From Deltaproteobacteria bacterium (GTDB lineage Bacteria > JAUYMQ01), in contig JAUYMQ010000100.1 in assembly GCA_030698575.1 (NCBI GenBank), positions 1-32,166 of the forward strand: a DNA stretch of 32,166 bases. The letters are read 5' to 3'. A program made the position numbers and the translations under genes. Below, one piece after another: positions 8,487 to 19,331 of the stretch. Numbering within the stretch: position 1 is the stretch's first letter; the number at the start of each line of letters is the position of its first letter. The notes beneath the pieces were generated by a model. That model had not been told where the DNA came from. It saw only the letters and a program-made list of their open reading frames with translations, and ran no database searches.

Positions 8487-9139
8487 ATGTGCCCCACCGA
8501 TCTCCCCCTTTTCGGCCGGTTCGCCGCCGATCACGGGCTCGCCACGAAGCCCGAGGGGTGCGTCATCCGCGAGGAGCAGGGGGGCGATGGCGAGCTTTTC
8601 ATCATTCCGCCCAATTCCGAGGTGATCTCCGGGGCGCAGCTGGCCTTCGCGATCGTCTGGGCAACCGTCTGGACTTCCGCCATTGCGATTTACGTCGCCG
8701 TCCCGAACGCCCACGGCGCGATCTTCAATTTCTTCGCGCTCCTGGCCGGGGTAGCAGGCGAGTATCTGGCGCTCTTCGTTCTCTACTCGGCGCTTGCCGC
8801 GCGCATGGCTGTCGAGCGGATCCTGGTGGGGCCCGGGGGCATCGCGCAGCAGATCCGCCTCGGGCCGCTCCGGCGCACCCGCCGAATCGCGCTCCCGCTT
8901 GTCCGCGAGTTCCGGGTCGACGCGTTTCCCGCGCCCCGGCGAGGGCCCCGCGGTTTCGCCGCCCGGCTCTACTTGCTTCACGGTGAACCGCCCGCCCCGG
9001 GAGCTCCCGGGAGCCGTCACGGCTTCCGCCCCCTTCCGATGGCCGAGGGCGCACGGGATGCCGACAAGGCCTGGCTCGCCTCCCGGCTGAACGAGCAACT
9101 CTGTACCTACCGACGCCGGAAGGAATCCCTGACGACCTG

Positions 9140-9140
<1 letters not shown>
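8487..9140 (+). CDS. Two-TM membrane protein with PH-like C-terminal domain
   Basis: 217 residues, function unknown. A short N-terminal soluble part is followed by two hydrophobic helices (about 50-71 and 79-104), making an inner-membrane hairpin. The C-terminal ~110 residues begin with [38 protein letters not shown]. This resembles the bacterial PH-like (DUF304/bPH_2) pattern in which a hairpin precedes 'r.lv...g...r.g...r..r.i.l..i..v.v'; the call is tentative. The tail is rich in Arg and Pro. The stop overlaps the uvrA start by one base (TGATG), so uvrA may depend on translation of this gene. No ribosome site precedes the ATG (see promoter at 8472). Confidence 0.75.
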
Positions 9141-11968
<2,828 letters not shown>

Positions 11969-11969
11969 G

Positions 11970-11987
11970 GGGGCCGCGCGAGGCCCC
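11970..11987 (+). terminator. GC hairpin after uvrA
   Basis: GGGGCC (11970-11975), 6-base loop, GGCCCC (11982-11987), directly after the uvrA stop. No T-tract follows, so it is a stable 3'-end hairpin rather than a proven terminator. Confidence 0.35.
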
Positions 11988-11997
11988 GGCCCTATCC

Positions 11998-12783
11998 GTG
12001 GATACGAGGCGAAGCTTGAAGCGCATCCTGCTTGCAGCCCTGCTTGCTCAAACGCTTCTTTTTGCGCCCCCGGGGTTTTCTGCGCCGGGGAAGGAAGACC
12101 CCGGCGCTTCGCCACCGGCGGATCCCCATCCTTCACCACGGCTCGAATCCTTCTACGACATCGCCTCGTCGACGCCCTGGGAGCTCAGGCGCATCGATGC
12201 CGACAACGCTTCCATCCTCGGCATTCGCATAGGCGACGCCCTGGGGCATATGAAGCGGACGCTGGGCAAGCCGCAAGCCAAACGAGTCGAGAAAATAGGC
12301 GGCGTGGTTGACCATACGGTATACCGTTTCGAGAACCTCGAGGTCCGCGTCGACGCCGACGGCCGCATCTCGCGCATAAGGTTGATGGCGAGTGGCGCAC
12401 GGGTCATGAAGAACGGCATCGAGACGCTCATGAGCGATTTCAGCGAGACCCGCATGCGCAAGGTTCTGGGCTGGAACTACCATCGCAAGCTCAAGCGGGT
12501 GTATGTCTGGCCGATCAGCCGCTCGAAGTTCAGGCAGGACAAGGACCGGGAACGGCTGCTGAACAGCGTTCAGCAGTACTACAAGCTCGATTCCGTCGAG
12601 GAGGCCGAAAAGCGCATCATCCGCGCCTGGGATACCGTATACCTTTACCCGGAACGCGGCATCCGGATGCGGGTGTACAGCAACATTCCGGTGTCGGGGC
12701 GATTCAAGGCCGATTTCGTGCTCATCAAGCCTCCGCCGCCACCCGCCCCCGAAGCGAAGGCCCCAGATTCCTCTGCGGGCTGA
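11998..12783 (+). CDS. Secreted protein of unknown function with BamE-like motif
   Basis: About 255-261 residues. The N-terminus is a classical Sec signal (LKRILLAALLAQTLLFAPPGFSA), so the mature protein is periplasmic. The core 'LGIRIGDALGHMKRTLGKPQA' followed by a short beta-rich stretch (VYRFENLEVRVDADGRISRIRL) matches the general 'GM/GDs...v...LGkP' pattern of BamE/SmpA-type domains. That is a resemblance, not a firm assignment. The middle is basic and aromatic (WNYHRKLKRVYVWPI); the tail is Pro-rich (KPPPPPAPEAK). The start is uncertain: GTG 11998 has no ribosome site, while TTG 12016 has GAGG about 6 bases upstream and gives a neater signal peptide. It sits between uvrA and the TPR-barrel gene. 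Confidence 0.7.
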   Translation: MDTRRSLKRILLAALLAQTLLFAPPGFSAPGKEDPGASPPADPHPSPRLESFYDIASSTPWELRRIDADNASILGIRIGDALGHMKRTLGKPQAKRVEKIGGVVDHTVYRFENLEVRVDADGRISRIRLMASGARVMKNGIETLMSDFSETRMRKVLGWNYHRKLKRVYVWPISRSKFRQDKDRERLLNSVQQYYKLDSVEEAEKRIIRAWDTVYLYPERGIRMRVYSNIPVSGRFKADFVLIKPPPPPAPEAKAPDSSAG

Positions 12784-12788
12784 AAAGC

Positions 12789-12818
12789 TTGACGGAAGCC
12801 GGGGGCTTCGCCTAGCCT
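12789..12818 (+). promoter_or_regulatory. Sigma-70-like promoter with dyad in its spacer
   Basis: TTGACG (12789-12794, 5 of 6), 18 bp, TAGCCT (12813-12818, 3 of 6), about 100 bases before the TPR-barrel gene. The spacer holds a perfect inverted repeat GAAGCC-GGG-GGCTTC (12795-12809). This could be an operator, or instead the terminator stem of the preceding gene. The layout (TTGAC-18-TAG) matches the strong promoter at 24963-24992. Confidence 0.4.
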
Positions 12819-12920
12819 ACCGTCGGGCCAAGCCAGAGCTCCCGGAGTGCCGGATCATTCAGAGTCTGGGCGGAGCCTGGCCGCAGGCTGGCCGGCATCC
12901 GGCGCCGAGAGGAGGGTGCT

Positions 12921-14360
12921 ATGAAGGGAATAGCTTCCATCTGCCTGCCCCGCTGCGAGCGTTCGACTCTCCTGCAGGGCGTGATGTTCCTCGGGCTCGC
13001 CTTCACCTGGCTCTTCCTTGCGGGCTCGGCCCGCGCGGACGAGCTGGCCGAGATCGCCTTCACCGAGGGACTTGTCGCCGTCAAGACCGGAGCGCCGGAA
13101 GAGGCGGTCGAACGGCTCGGCGAGGCGACGCAGCGGAACCCTGAGGACGCCGTCGCCTGGTACTGGCTGGGGGTGGCGCACGCCCGGCTGGATGAGAAGG
13201 AGGCGGCGCTCGAAGCCTTCGATCGTGCCCTCGCGCTCGACCCGCGGTTCGCCGAAGCCTCCTATGCCCGGGGAAACGTCCTCAACAGCCAGGGAGACGA
13301 GCGGGAGGCCAAGCTCGCGTGGGATCAGGCTGCAGCCCTGGCTCCCGGTTCGGACCTGGCCCGAAGGGCGCGTGAAATGGGCGACGTGCCGCGCCCCCCC
13401 GATGCGTCCGGACGAGACTGGTATGCCGACGCCGGGATGGGGGTCGAGTACGATACGAACGTCTTCCTTTATCCCAACCAGGGCGATGCCCCTGTGGTCG
13501 GGGGGATCGGCGGGAAGCGCTACCGCCCGAGTGATCCGATCCAGGACACCCGCTTCGTCTTCTACGTCGACGGCGGCTACCGGCTCTTCGGTGGCGACAA
13601 CTGGTCGATCAATACCCATCAGTCGTTTCAGGCTGGCGTCCAGGCGCGAAGCGAGGATGTGAATTATGTCGAGTACAGGCCGTCTCTTTCGCTGCTCTAT
13701 GACGCCGACCCGCTGACCTTCGGCCTGAGCTACACCTTCACGCTCTTCGGGCTGGGCGGCGAGGTCCTCAGTGTCAGCCATGAGGTGGAGCCGAGCGTGA
13801 CGCTCAGGGAGGGCAACCGGAGCTACACGCGCCTGTTCTACCGTTACACGCGCAATGACTTCGTGGATGACGTCGCGTCGAATTTTGATCTTTCCGGGAA
13901 TGATCACCGCGTGGGAATAGACCAGTATCTTCTGCTCTTCGACCGGAGAGGCTATGCGCGCCTGGGGGTGGAGTTTCGACGGGATCTCACCGACGGATCG
14001 GAGTATTCGGGAAGCTACACGACCCTTGGCGGCGAGATCCTGGCCCCGATCCCCGGCGACGCCACTCTGCGGCTGGAGGCCGCGCAGCGCTGGGCGGACT
14101 TCGACAATGACAGCGCCTTCAGCATTCCCAACACAGTGTTCTTCGTAATGGGCCCGACCTTCAACCGCACCATCGTGCCGGTGCGCACGGGTGATCCGAA
14201 GAACGAAATTCTCACCACCGTAAGCGCGACCGTATCGCGCGAGTTCGGGGATCACTGGAGCGCCTCAGCGCGCTACATCTATTCTGTGAATCAATCGACC
14301 ATCCAGACGTACGATTACAACCGGAGCATCTTCTCTGTTTTCGCGAACTACCGTTTCTGA
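12921..14360 (+). CDS. TPR/outer-membrane beta-barrel protein
   Basis: 479 residues. Signal peptide 1-39 (AGSARA-D). Periplasmic TPRs cover about 44-145 (AEIAFTEGLVAVKTGAPEEA; AVAWYWLGVAHARLDEKEAA; AEASYARGNVLNSQGDEREA). From about 165 on there is an alternating amphipathic beta-strand pattern opening with YADAGMGVEYDTNVF and ending in the aromatic signature FANYRF, as expected for a BAM-inserted barrel. TPR plus barrel with a 'G..YDTNV' opening recalls the DUF560/Slam-like architecture, but substrate export cannot be inferred. GAGAGGAGGG gives a strong ribosome site 6 bases before the ATG. A FecR protein and a CHASE2 cyclase follow, suggesting one module. Confidence 0.85.
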   Translation: MKGIASICLPRCERSTLLQGVMFLGLAFTWLFLAGSARADELAEIAFTEGLVAVKTGAPEEAVERLGEATQRNPEDAVAWYWLGVAHARLDEKEAALEAFDRALALDPRFAEASYARGNVLNSQGDEREAKLAWDQAAALAPGSDLARRAREMGDVPRPPDASGRDWYADAGMGVEYDTNVFLYPNQGDAPVVGGIGGKRYRPSDPIQDTRFVFYVDGGYRLFGGDNWSINTHQSFQAGVQARSEDVNYVEYRPSLSLLYDADPLTFGLSYTFTLFGLGGEVLSVSHEVEPSVTLREGNRSYTRLFYRYTRNDFVDDVASNFDLSGNDHRVGIDQYLLLFDRRGYARLGVEFRRDLTDGSEYSGSYTTLGGEILAPIPGDATLRLEAAQRWADFDNDSAFSIPNTVFFVMGPTFNRTIVPVRTGDPKNEILTTVSATVSREFGDHWSASARYIYSVNQSTIQTYDYNRSIFSVFANYRF

Positions 14361-14405
14361 TCGCCACGAATGGGCGACATCACCGCCGATGCAAGGAGAA
14401 TCTTC

Positions 14406-15251
14406 ATGAGTCATTCACGACTTGGCGCCCTCGCCGCCGGGCTTGCGGTCCTGAGCATGCTCTCGGCTCCCCCCGCCCTCGCCCAGGCGGTGGGCAAAAG
14501 CGTTGCGACAGTGGCGGAGAGGGCCCTCCCGGCGGAGGTGAAGCGGTCGGGGCAGACCGACTGGGCGGAGATCGAGGACGGGGGTGAAGTCCTTCTCGGT
14601 GACACGCTCCGCACCGGCGAGGGCGGCAGGCTCAAGATCGTGTTCAACGACAAGAGCATCATGATCCTGGCCGAGAACACCCTGCTCGAGATTACCCAGC
14701 ACGTCTATGATCCGGCCGCCAAGGAGCGCACGTCGCTCTTCAAGCTCTATGAGGGAAAGGTGCGAGCGATTGTGGGTGAGCTGTTCGGGGCCCAGTCGAG
14801 GTTTGAGATCGAGACGCCCGTGGCAGTGGCGGGCGTGAAGGGCACCGACTTCGAGACTCATCACCCGAAACCCTGCAGCACGGTTTACACACAGCTCGGC
14901 GACTCGTATGCCAGGAACGTCAATCCGGCCGTCAGTGGTGACGTGGTCGTACCGGGCGGATTCATGACGACCATCTGCGAGGGCGCGAAGCCCACGGACC
15001 CGGTGGAGGCTTCGGAGGAGTTCCTCGAGGGGACGATCCCGCTGCGGGGGCTCGACACGACGCGGCCTGGAACGCCGCCCATGGACGGCTTTCCGCCGCT
15101 TGGGCCGGACAACCAATTGCCTGGAAAGCCCAACATCCCTCCGGGTCCGCAGCCGAACATTCCACCCACGAGCACGGGCGGGCTGCCGCCAGGTGGCGCG
15201 CCGGTCACGCCGCCGCCGCCCAGGCCCATCGTGAACAACACGATGCAGTAA
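14406..15251 (+). CDS. Secreted FecR-domain protein
   Basis: 281 residues. Signal peptide about 1-26 (PALAQA). The FecR domain (about 45-150) shows ALPAEVKRSGQTDWAEIEDG, VLLGDTLRTGEGGRLKIVFND, the KLYEGKVRAIVG turn and ETPVAVAGVKGTDFE, the hallmark 'tP.a..gvRGT.f' motif. After it come two cysteines (KPCST and TTICEG) flanking a short insert, a possible disulphide in the periplasm. The C-terminal 80 residues are a Pro/Gly-rich low-complexity tail. I chose ATG 14406 because AGGAGA precedes it by 6 bases and the signal peptide starts there. It lies 45 bp after the TPR-barrel gene and before a strong terminator. The role is likely envelope sensing or scaffold; no iron-dicitrate gene is nearby. 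Confidence 0.88.
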   Translation: MSHSRLGALAAGLAVLSMLSAPPALAQAVGKSVATVAERALPAEVKRSGQTDWAEIEDGGEVLLGDTLRTGEGGRLKIVFNDKSIMILAENTLLEITQHVYDPAAKERTSLFKLYEGKVRAIVGELFGAQSRFEIETPVAVAGVKGTDFETHHPKPCSTVYTQLGDSYARNVNPAVSGDVVVPGGFMTTICEGAKPTDPVEASEEFLEGTIPLRGLDTTRPGTPPMDGFPPLGPDNQLPGKPNIPPGPQPNIPPTSTGGLPPGGAPVTPPPPRPIVNNTMQ

Positions 15252-15295
15252 TCCCTCATCGCCGCGTGCCGCGCGCGCGGCGCGTCCCGGAATGG

Positions 15296-15330
15296 ACAGA
15301 AGCCCGAGGGCGCCCCCCTCGGGCTTCTGT
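15296..15330 (+). terminator. Strong hairpin terminator after the FecR gene
   Basis: A perfect 15-bp stem: ACAGAAGCCCGAGGG (15296-15310) pairs with its complement at 15316-15330 across a 5-base loop. The right arm is pyrimidine-rich (CTTCTGTTAT). It separates the TPR-barrel/FecR pair from the cyclase gene. Confidence 0.8.
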
Positions 15331-15413
15331 TATGCCGGGCTGCCTCAAGTTCTCGGGAACGTGTTAAGGTTGGCTTGCTGGAGCGTTACACCCCGCCTCT
15401 GGGAGAGGAATAG

Positions 15414-17582
15414 ATGCGTGGCTGGCTGAGCCCGAGCGGCTGGAAGATCGGCCTTGCTTGCGCCGTCATATCGCTGGCTCTCTGGTACGCGGGCATTGCC
15501 TTCCTGCAGGACATCGAACTCAAGACCGTCGATGCGCGTTTCCGTCTCCGCGGCGTTCGGGATGTCAGCGATCGGGTGGTGATAGCCGCCATTGACGAAC
15601 GGAGCATCGACGCGCTCGGGCGATGGCCCTGGCCCCGGTCGGACATCGCCGCGCTGGTCGACAGCCTGAAAGACCTCGGCGCGCGCGTCATCGCCTTCGA
15701 CATCGTTTTCGCCGAACCTGAGCGAAACCACCCCGAAAACGATCAAATGCTGGCCGAATCGATCGAGCGGGCCGGCAACGTCGTGCTCGGTTACTACTTC
15801 CGCACGGCGCAGAAACGGCGGTATGCGGGCCCGACGAAGGGTCCTCCGGACGACCTCGCCAAGGAAATAGCCGTGGAGGAGGCGAAGCGCTTCAACCAGG
15901 CCCTCGCGGCGGTGTCAACCTCGCAGGTCTCGATCCTGCGGATGACCGAGGCGCCGCGAACGCCCGGGCAGTGCTCGGGCGTGGAGCCCAACATCCCCAT
16001 CATTGGCGGCGCATCCAAGGCCATGGGTTACTTCAGTATTCAGCCCGACATAGACGGCGTGGTGCGCCGCATCCCGCTTGTGCTCTCCTGTCGTGACGAC
16101 TACTACACCTCGCTCTCTCTCCGAGCCACGTCGGCTTATCTCGGCAACGCCCCGATCGCAATCGATCTCCGGAGAGACGGCATCCGATCCCTCACCGTCG
16201 GCCCGGGGCGCGTGAAAGTGGACGAGGCGGGCTTTCTGCGCGTCAACTTCCCGGGCCCTGCGCAGTCCTTCGCGTATTACTCCGCGGTGGATCTCATCCG
16301 CAAACGCGTCAACCCCGACGCGGTGCGCGACCGGCTGGTTATCGTCGGCTCCACAGAACTCGGCATCGAGGATATCCGTCCGACCCCCTTCGGCCCGGTC
16401 GTTCCGGGGCCGGAGGTCCAGGCGGCGGCCATCGAGACCATTCTCCGTGGATCTTTCATCCAGCGGGACAACGCCATCATTCTTGCCGACGTGCTCATGG
16501 TGTTCATCCTCGGCGTGGGGCTTGGCGGACTGTTCGGCCGCCTGCCCAGCGCCGTGCACCGTGCCGAGGCTTTTCTTCTTGCATCCATCCTGTTCATCGC
16601 CTGGCAGGGGTTCTCCTTCGGAAAGCTCGGGCTGCAGTTCAACACCCTTTACCCGGGCATCTCCCTCGGCCTCACCTACCTCGGCGTCAGTCTTTATGAG
16701 GCCTTCGGCATCGAGGCAAGCAGCCGCCGGACGCGCGCGGCCTTCGAGGCCTACGCGCCCCCGGAAGTCGTAGAAATGATCGTCAAGGATCCGGCGCGGC
16801 TGGTGCTCGGGGGAGAGCGGCGTGACATCTCGGTCCTGTTTTCGGACATCGAGGGCTTCACGACGCTCTCCGAGGCCCTCGCGCCGGAAGAGGTCGTGCG
16901 GCTGCTCAACACCTATCTCACACCCATGACCGAACTGGTGTTCGAGCACGGCGGCACGCTCGACAAGTACATCGGCGACGCCATCATGGCCATCTTCGGA
17001 GCGCCGATCGACGCGGCTGACCATTCCGAACGCGCATGCCGGACCGCGCTCCAGATGATGAAAGCGCTCGACGCGTTGAAGGATCAGTCCTGGTTCGATC
17101 GTGGCTGGCCCGACATACAGATCAGGATCGGCGTCAGCTCGGGTCCCATGGCGGTCGGGAACATGGGTACCGACATGCGGTTCGCCTATACCGCCATCGG
17201 CGACGGCGTGAATCTGGCGTCGCGGCTGGAGGGACTCAACAAGGATTACGGCAGCCGCATTCTTATCAGTGAGTTCACGCGCGATCAGTTGAAGACGGTG
17301 TTTTCCGTGCGAGAGATTGATGTGGTGCGCGTGCGTGGAAAGCGGGTGCCTGTGCGCGTGTACGAACTGCGCGGTGAAGGAGTCCCATCGATGGAGGAGG
17401 CGCGCTTCATCAGCGACTTCGAAGAGGGGCTGAAGGCCTTCCGATCCCAGCGTTACGATCTTGCCCGCGAGCGCTTCCGCTCCTGCCGGGAGCAGCAGCC
17501 CGAGGATGGCCCCGCGCGAGTGATGCTGGCGCGGTGCGACGCGGCCGAGAGGAAGCAGGATCTCGAAAAGGCGGCGCTCTGA
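15414..17582 (+). CDS. CHASE2-domain class III adenylate cyclase
   Basis: 722 residues. One N-terminal TM (about 11-30), then a periplasmic CHASE2 sensor (about 35-345; VDARFRLRG, VIAAIDERSIDALGRWPWPR, VIAFDIVFAEPE). Three further TMs follow at about 353-375, 384-402 and 411-430. The cytoplasmic class III cyclase domain is about 465-630. Metal aspartates are Asp478 (LFSDIEGFT) and Asp522 (IGDAIMAIFG). Lys518 (LDKYIGD) and Thr593 (AYTAIGD) are the adenine-selecting pair, and Asn600/Arg604 (VNLASRLE) the transition-state residues, so the enzyme should be active and make cAMP. The C-terminus (about 665-720) has a TPR-like helical pair. GGGAGAGGAA precedes the ATG. The gene ends 15 bp from the convergent CBS gene. 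Confidence 0.95.
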   Translation: MRGWLSPSGWKIGLACAVISLALWYAGIAFLQDIELKTVDARFRLRGVRDVSDRVVIAAIDERSIDALGRWPWPRSDIAALVDSLKDLGARVIAFDIVFAEPERNHPENDQMLAESIERAGNVVLGYYFRTAQKRRYAGPTKGPPDDLAKEIAVEEAKRFNQALAAVSTSQVSILRMTEAPRTPGQCSGVEPNIPIIGGASKAMGYFSIQPDIDGVVRRIPLVLSCRDDYYTSLSLRATSAYLGNAPIAIDLRRDGIRSLTVGPGRVKVDEAGFLRVNFPGPAQSFAYYSAVDLIRKRVNPDAVRDRLVIVGSTELGIEDIRPTPFGPVVPGPEVQAAAIETILRGSFIQRDNAIILADVLMVFILGVGLGGLFGRLPSAVHRAEAFLLASILFIAWQGFSFGKLGLQFNTLYPGISLGLTYLGVSLYEAFGIEASSRRTRAAFEAYAPPEVVEMIVKDPARLVLGGERRDISVLFSDIEGFTTLSEALAPEEVVRLLNTYLTPMTELVFEHGGTLDKYIGDAIMAIFGAPIDAADHSERACRTALQMMKALDALKDQSWFDRGWPDIQIRIGVSSGPMAVGNMGTDMRFAYTAIGDGVNLASRLEGLNKDYGSRILISEFTRDQLKTVFSVREIDVVRVRGKRVPVRVYELRGEGVPSMEEARFISDFEEGLKAFRSQRYDLARERFRSCREQQPEDGPARVMLARCDAAERKQDLEKAAL

Positions 17583-17597
17583 AGCGTGAGGTGCGGG

Positions 17598-18221
17598 TCA
17601 GCTTTCGTAGACGACCAGATCTATCTCGTAGCCGCAGGCCTCGATGTTCTCGAGAATCCGATCGAAAGCAGGCGCCGCGATGGTGAGCACCACGTCCAGT
17701 CCGGAATCGTGCAACCGGAGATGGCGTTCGGCCCTCAACAGGCGGCCGCCGCGGTCGAGGACGATCTGGCAGATCCGATGGAACAGCTCGGGCTTCCGGG
17801 GAATGGTCAGTTCAATCCGCGCGCGCCGGTCGTGCTGGCTGGCGACCTCGATGAGCGCCTCGATGACGTCGCTCTCAGTGATAATTCCCACAAGCCTTTT
17901 CCCGCGCAGCACGGGTAGCCCGGCAATGTGATGCTTGCGGAACAGCCGTGCGGCTTTCTCGACGTAAGTTTCAGGCGAGACGGTGATGACCGAGGCAGTC
18001 ATGTAGTCCGCGACCGGGCGCTCGAGCGATGAGAGCGTGCCACCGGCTCGCGCGGTGGCCGAAAGAATGTCCCGCTCGGTGATGATGCCGACCAGCTCGC
18101 GCGCCTTCACGACGGGAAGGTGGCGCACGTCATTCTTCGCCATCAGATTGCAGGCGTAACGCAAGCTGGATTCGGGAGTCACGGTGATAGGTCGGCGGCT
18201 CATGCGGGACGAAACCTGCAT
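17598..18221 (-). CDS. CBS-pair protein with ACT-like C-terminus (AcuB-like)
   Basis: 207 residues from the ATG at 18221. Two CBS motifs: about 5-62 (MSRRPITVTPESSLRYACNL ... VRHLPVV...LVGIITERDIL) and about 75-130 (MTASVITVSPETYVEKAARL ... IAGLPVL...LVGIITESDVI). Together they form one Bateman module that usually binds adenine nucleotides. The remaining ~70 residues (RARIELTIPRKPELFHRICQIV) look like an ACT-type fold, giving the AcuB-like layout. A cytoplasmic regulatory role is likely; the target is unknown. The frame stays open to 18311, but GAGGA 5 bases before 18221 and the family N-terminus favour the shorter form. It converges on the cyclase gene, leaving only 15 bp for any shared terminator. 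Confidence 0.85.
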   Translation of the reverse strand: MQVSSRMSRRPITVTPESSLRYACNLMAKNDVRHLPVVKARELVGIITERDILSATARAGGTLSSLERPVADYMTASVITVSPETYVEKAARLFRKHHIAGLPVLRGKRLVGIITESDVIEALIEVASQHDRRARIELTIPRKPELFHRICQIVLDRGGRLLRAERHLRLHDSGLDVVLTIAAPAFDRILENIEACGYEIDLVVYES

Positions 18222-18250
18222 GTCGGTCCTCAATCGCGTGGTGTGGTCGC

Positions 18251-18280
18251 ATCCTACGCGCGCGTTCGAGACGGGTGCAA
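18251..18280 (-). promoter_or_regulatory. Possible promoter of the CBS-pair gene
   Basis: On the minus strand TTGCAC, 18 bp, TAGGAT (4 of 6 at -10). The TSS would lie about 24 bases ahead of the ATG at 18221. The -35 is poor (3 of 6), so this is tentative. Confidence 0.25.
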
Positions 18281-18407
18281 GAGCAAAGGGCCTGAAGTGC
18301 GTCGATTTCAAGTTCGTTCCTGCATGCGTTCCGATTCCGGTATATGCGCGCCCGCTTGACGCCCCCCTGCTAGACCGCGCCTAGGAAGTCCTCGCAAGTT
18401 GCTTCAC

Positions 18408-18444
18408 GGATAAAGAAAATCCCCCTTCGAAATCGAAGGGGGAT
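18408..18444 (-). terminator. Intrinsic terminator of the crotonase gene
   Basis: On the minus strand ATCCCCCTTCGA and its exact complement form an 11-12-bp stem (18419-18444), followed by TTTTCTTTATC. It lies 31 bases after the crotonase stop and isolates it from the CBS gene. The A-rich other side could allow weak function on the plus strand. Confidence 0.88.
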
Positions 18445-18474
18445 CAAAAGCCGGCTGTTTCTCCGCTGTCCGCC

Positions 18475-19269
18475 TCAGCGGCCCTGAAACTTCGGATCGC
18501 GGCGTTCCATCAACGCGGTCGCGCCCTCCCGGAAATCTTCGGTCGTCAGGAGCGTGCTCTGGGCGAGCGCTTCCAGTTCCATGCCGCTCTTCTTGTCGAG
18601 CCCCTGGGCGCGATCGATGAGGCGCTTGGCCAAACCCACGGCCAGCGGCGCGTTCCGGGCGATCTCCGAGAGCAACCTGCGCGAACGGGGAAGGAGGTCG
18701 GCCGCGTCGACAACGTGGTTGACAAGACCGATCGTGTGCGACTCCCCGGCGGTCAATAGCCGGCCAGTCAGAATGATCTCCTTGGCCCAGGCCGGGCCGA
18801 CGGTCCGGAGCAGGCGTGTGGTTCCCCCTACGTCCGGAATCAAGCCCACGCGCACTTCGGGCAGACCGACGAGCGCCTCGCGTTCGGCAATCCGGAAGTC
18901 GCAGGCCAGGGCCAGTTCCAGTCCGAGGCCGACGCAGTGGCCTTGAATCGCCGCGACGATGGGCTTCTCCAGATCCTCCATTTCGTTGAAGCGCCCCTGG
19001 AGCCCATTCAACTTGGTCCGGAAGTCCGCCATGGTCGCGTTCACGGCGACCGATGAGCCCAGCCAGGCCGCGTCGATGCCGGCTGAGAAGGCCTTTCCCT
19101 CGCCACGCAGCAGGATGCCTCGCACATCCCGGTCGTCCCGCGCTTTCTCGAAGGCCTTGCTCAGGGCATCGAGCACGTCTCCGTTCAGCGCGTTGCGCTT
19201 CTCCGGGCGGTTCAGCGTGATGGTCAGAATCTGCGAATCGAGTTCGGTGAGAACGAGCGGTTCGGCCAT
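18475..19269 (-). CDS. Enoyl-CoA hydratase/isomerase (crotonase family)
   Basis: 264 residues, normal for the family. N-terminal beta strand LTITLNRPEKRNALNGDVL. Oxyanion-hole segments are GKAFSAGIDAAWLG and GHCVGLGLELALACDFRIA. The two acid/base glutamates expected of hydratases are present (GLGLE and GLPEVRVG), followed by GLIPDVGGTTRLLRTVG. The intact glutamate pair supports hydratase activity on enoyl-CoA thioesters. However, crotonases with similar motifs include isomerases, so the substrate is not assigned. AGGAG lies 7-8 bases before the ATG. The frame continues upstream to 19443 through a 12-bp tandem repeat encoding Ala/Arg/Pro-rich residues; I regard that as leader, not protein. No other fatty-acid gene is adjacent. 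Confidence 0.9.
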   Translation of the reverse strand: MAEPLVLTELDSQILTITLNRPEKRNALNGDVLDALSKAFEKARDDRDVRGILLRGEGKAFSAGIDAAWLGSSVAVNATMADFRTKLNGLQGRFNEMEDLEKPIVAAIQGHCVGLGLELALACDFRIAEREALVGLPEVRVGLIPDVGGTTRLLRTVGPAWAKEIILTGRLLTAGESHTIGLVNHVVDAADLLPRSRRLLSEIARNAPLAVGLAKRLIDRAQGLDKKSGMELEALAQSTLLTTEDFREGATALMERRDPKFQGR

Positions 19270-19283
19270 GGGACACTCCTTCC

Positions 19284-19331
19284 TTCGTGCTGGCCTTCGT
19301 GCTGGCTTTCGTGCTGCCGTTCGTGCGGGCA
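19284..19331. repeat. Four tandem 12-bp units in the crotonase/nfo divergent region
   Basis: Units read TTCGTGCTGGCC (19284), TTCGTGCTGGCT (19296), TTCGTGCTGCCG (19308) and TTCGTGCGGGCA (19320). The first two differ by one base and the later ones decay. The repeat lies in the 5' leader of the crotonase, just upstream of its ribosome site. Confidence 0.85.

Noticed and set aside
15349-15360. GTTC-N4-GAAC palindrome as a LexA box before the cyclase gene
   Set aside because: The half-site order is reversed relative to the GAAC-N4-GTTC LexA box, and a cyclase is not an expected SOS gene.
18222-18311. N-terminal extension of the CBS protein by 30 residues
   Set aside because: The shorter start has GAGGA at good spacing and begins right at the CBS domain; the extension has no family-like sequence.
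18356-18376. TTGACG with TAGACC as a plus-strand promoter
   Set aside because: The spacer is only 9 bp and no plus-strand gene follows.
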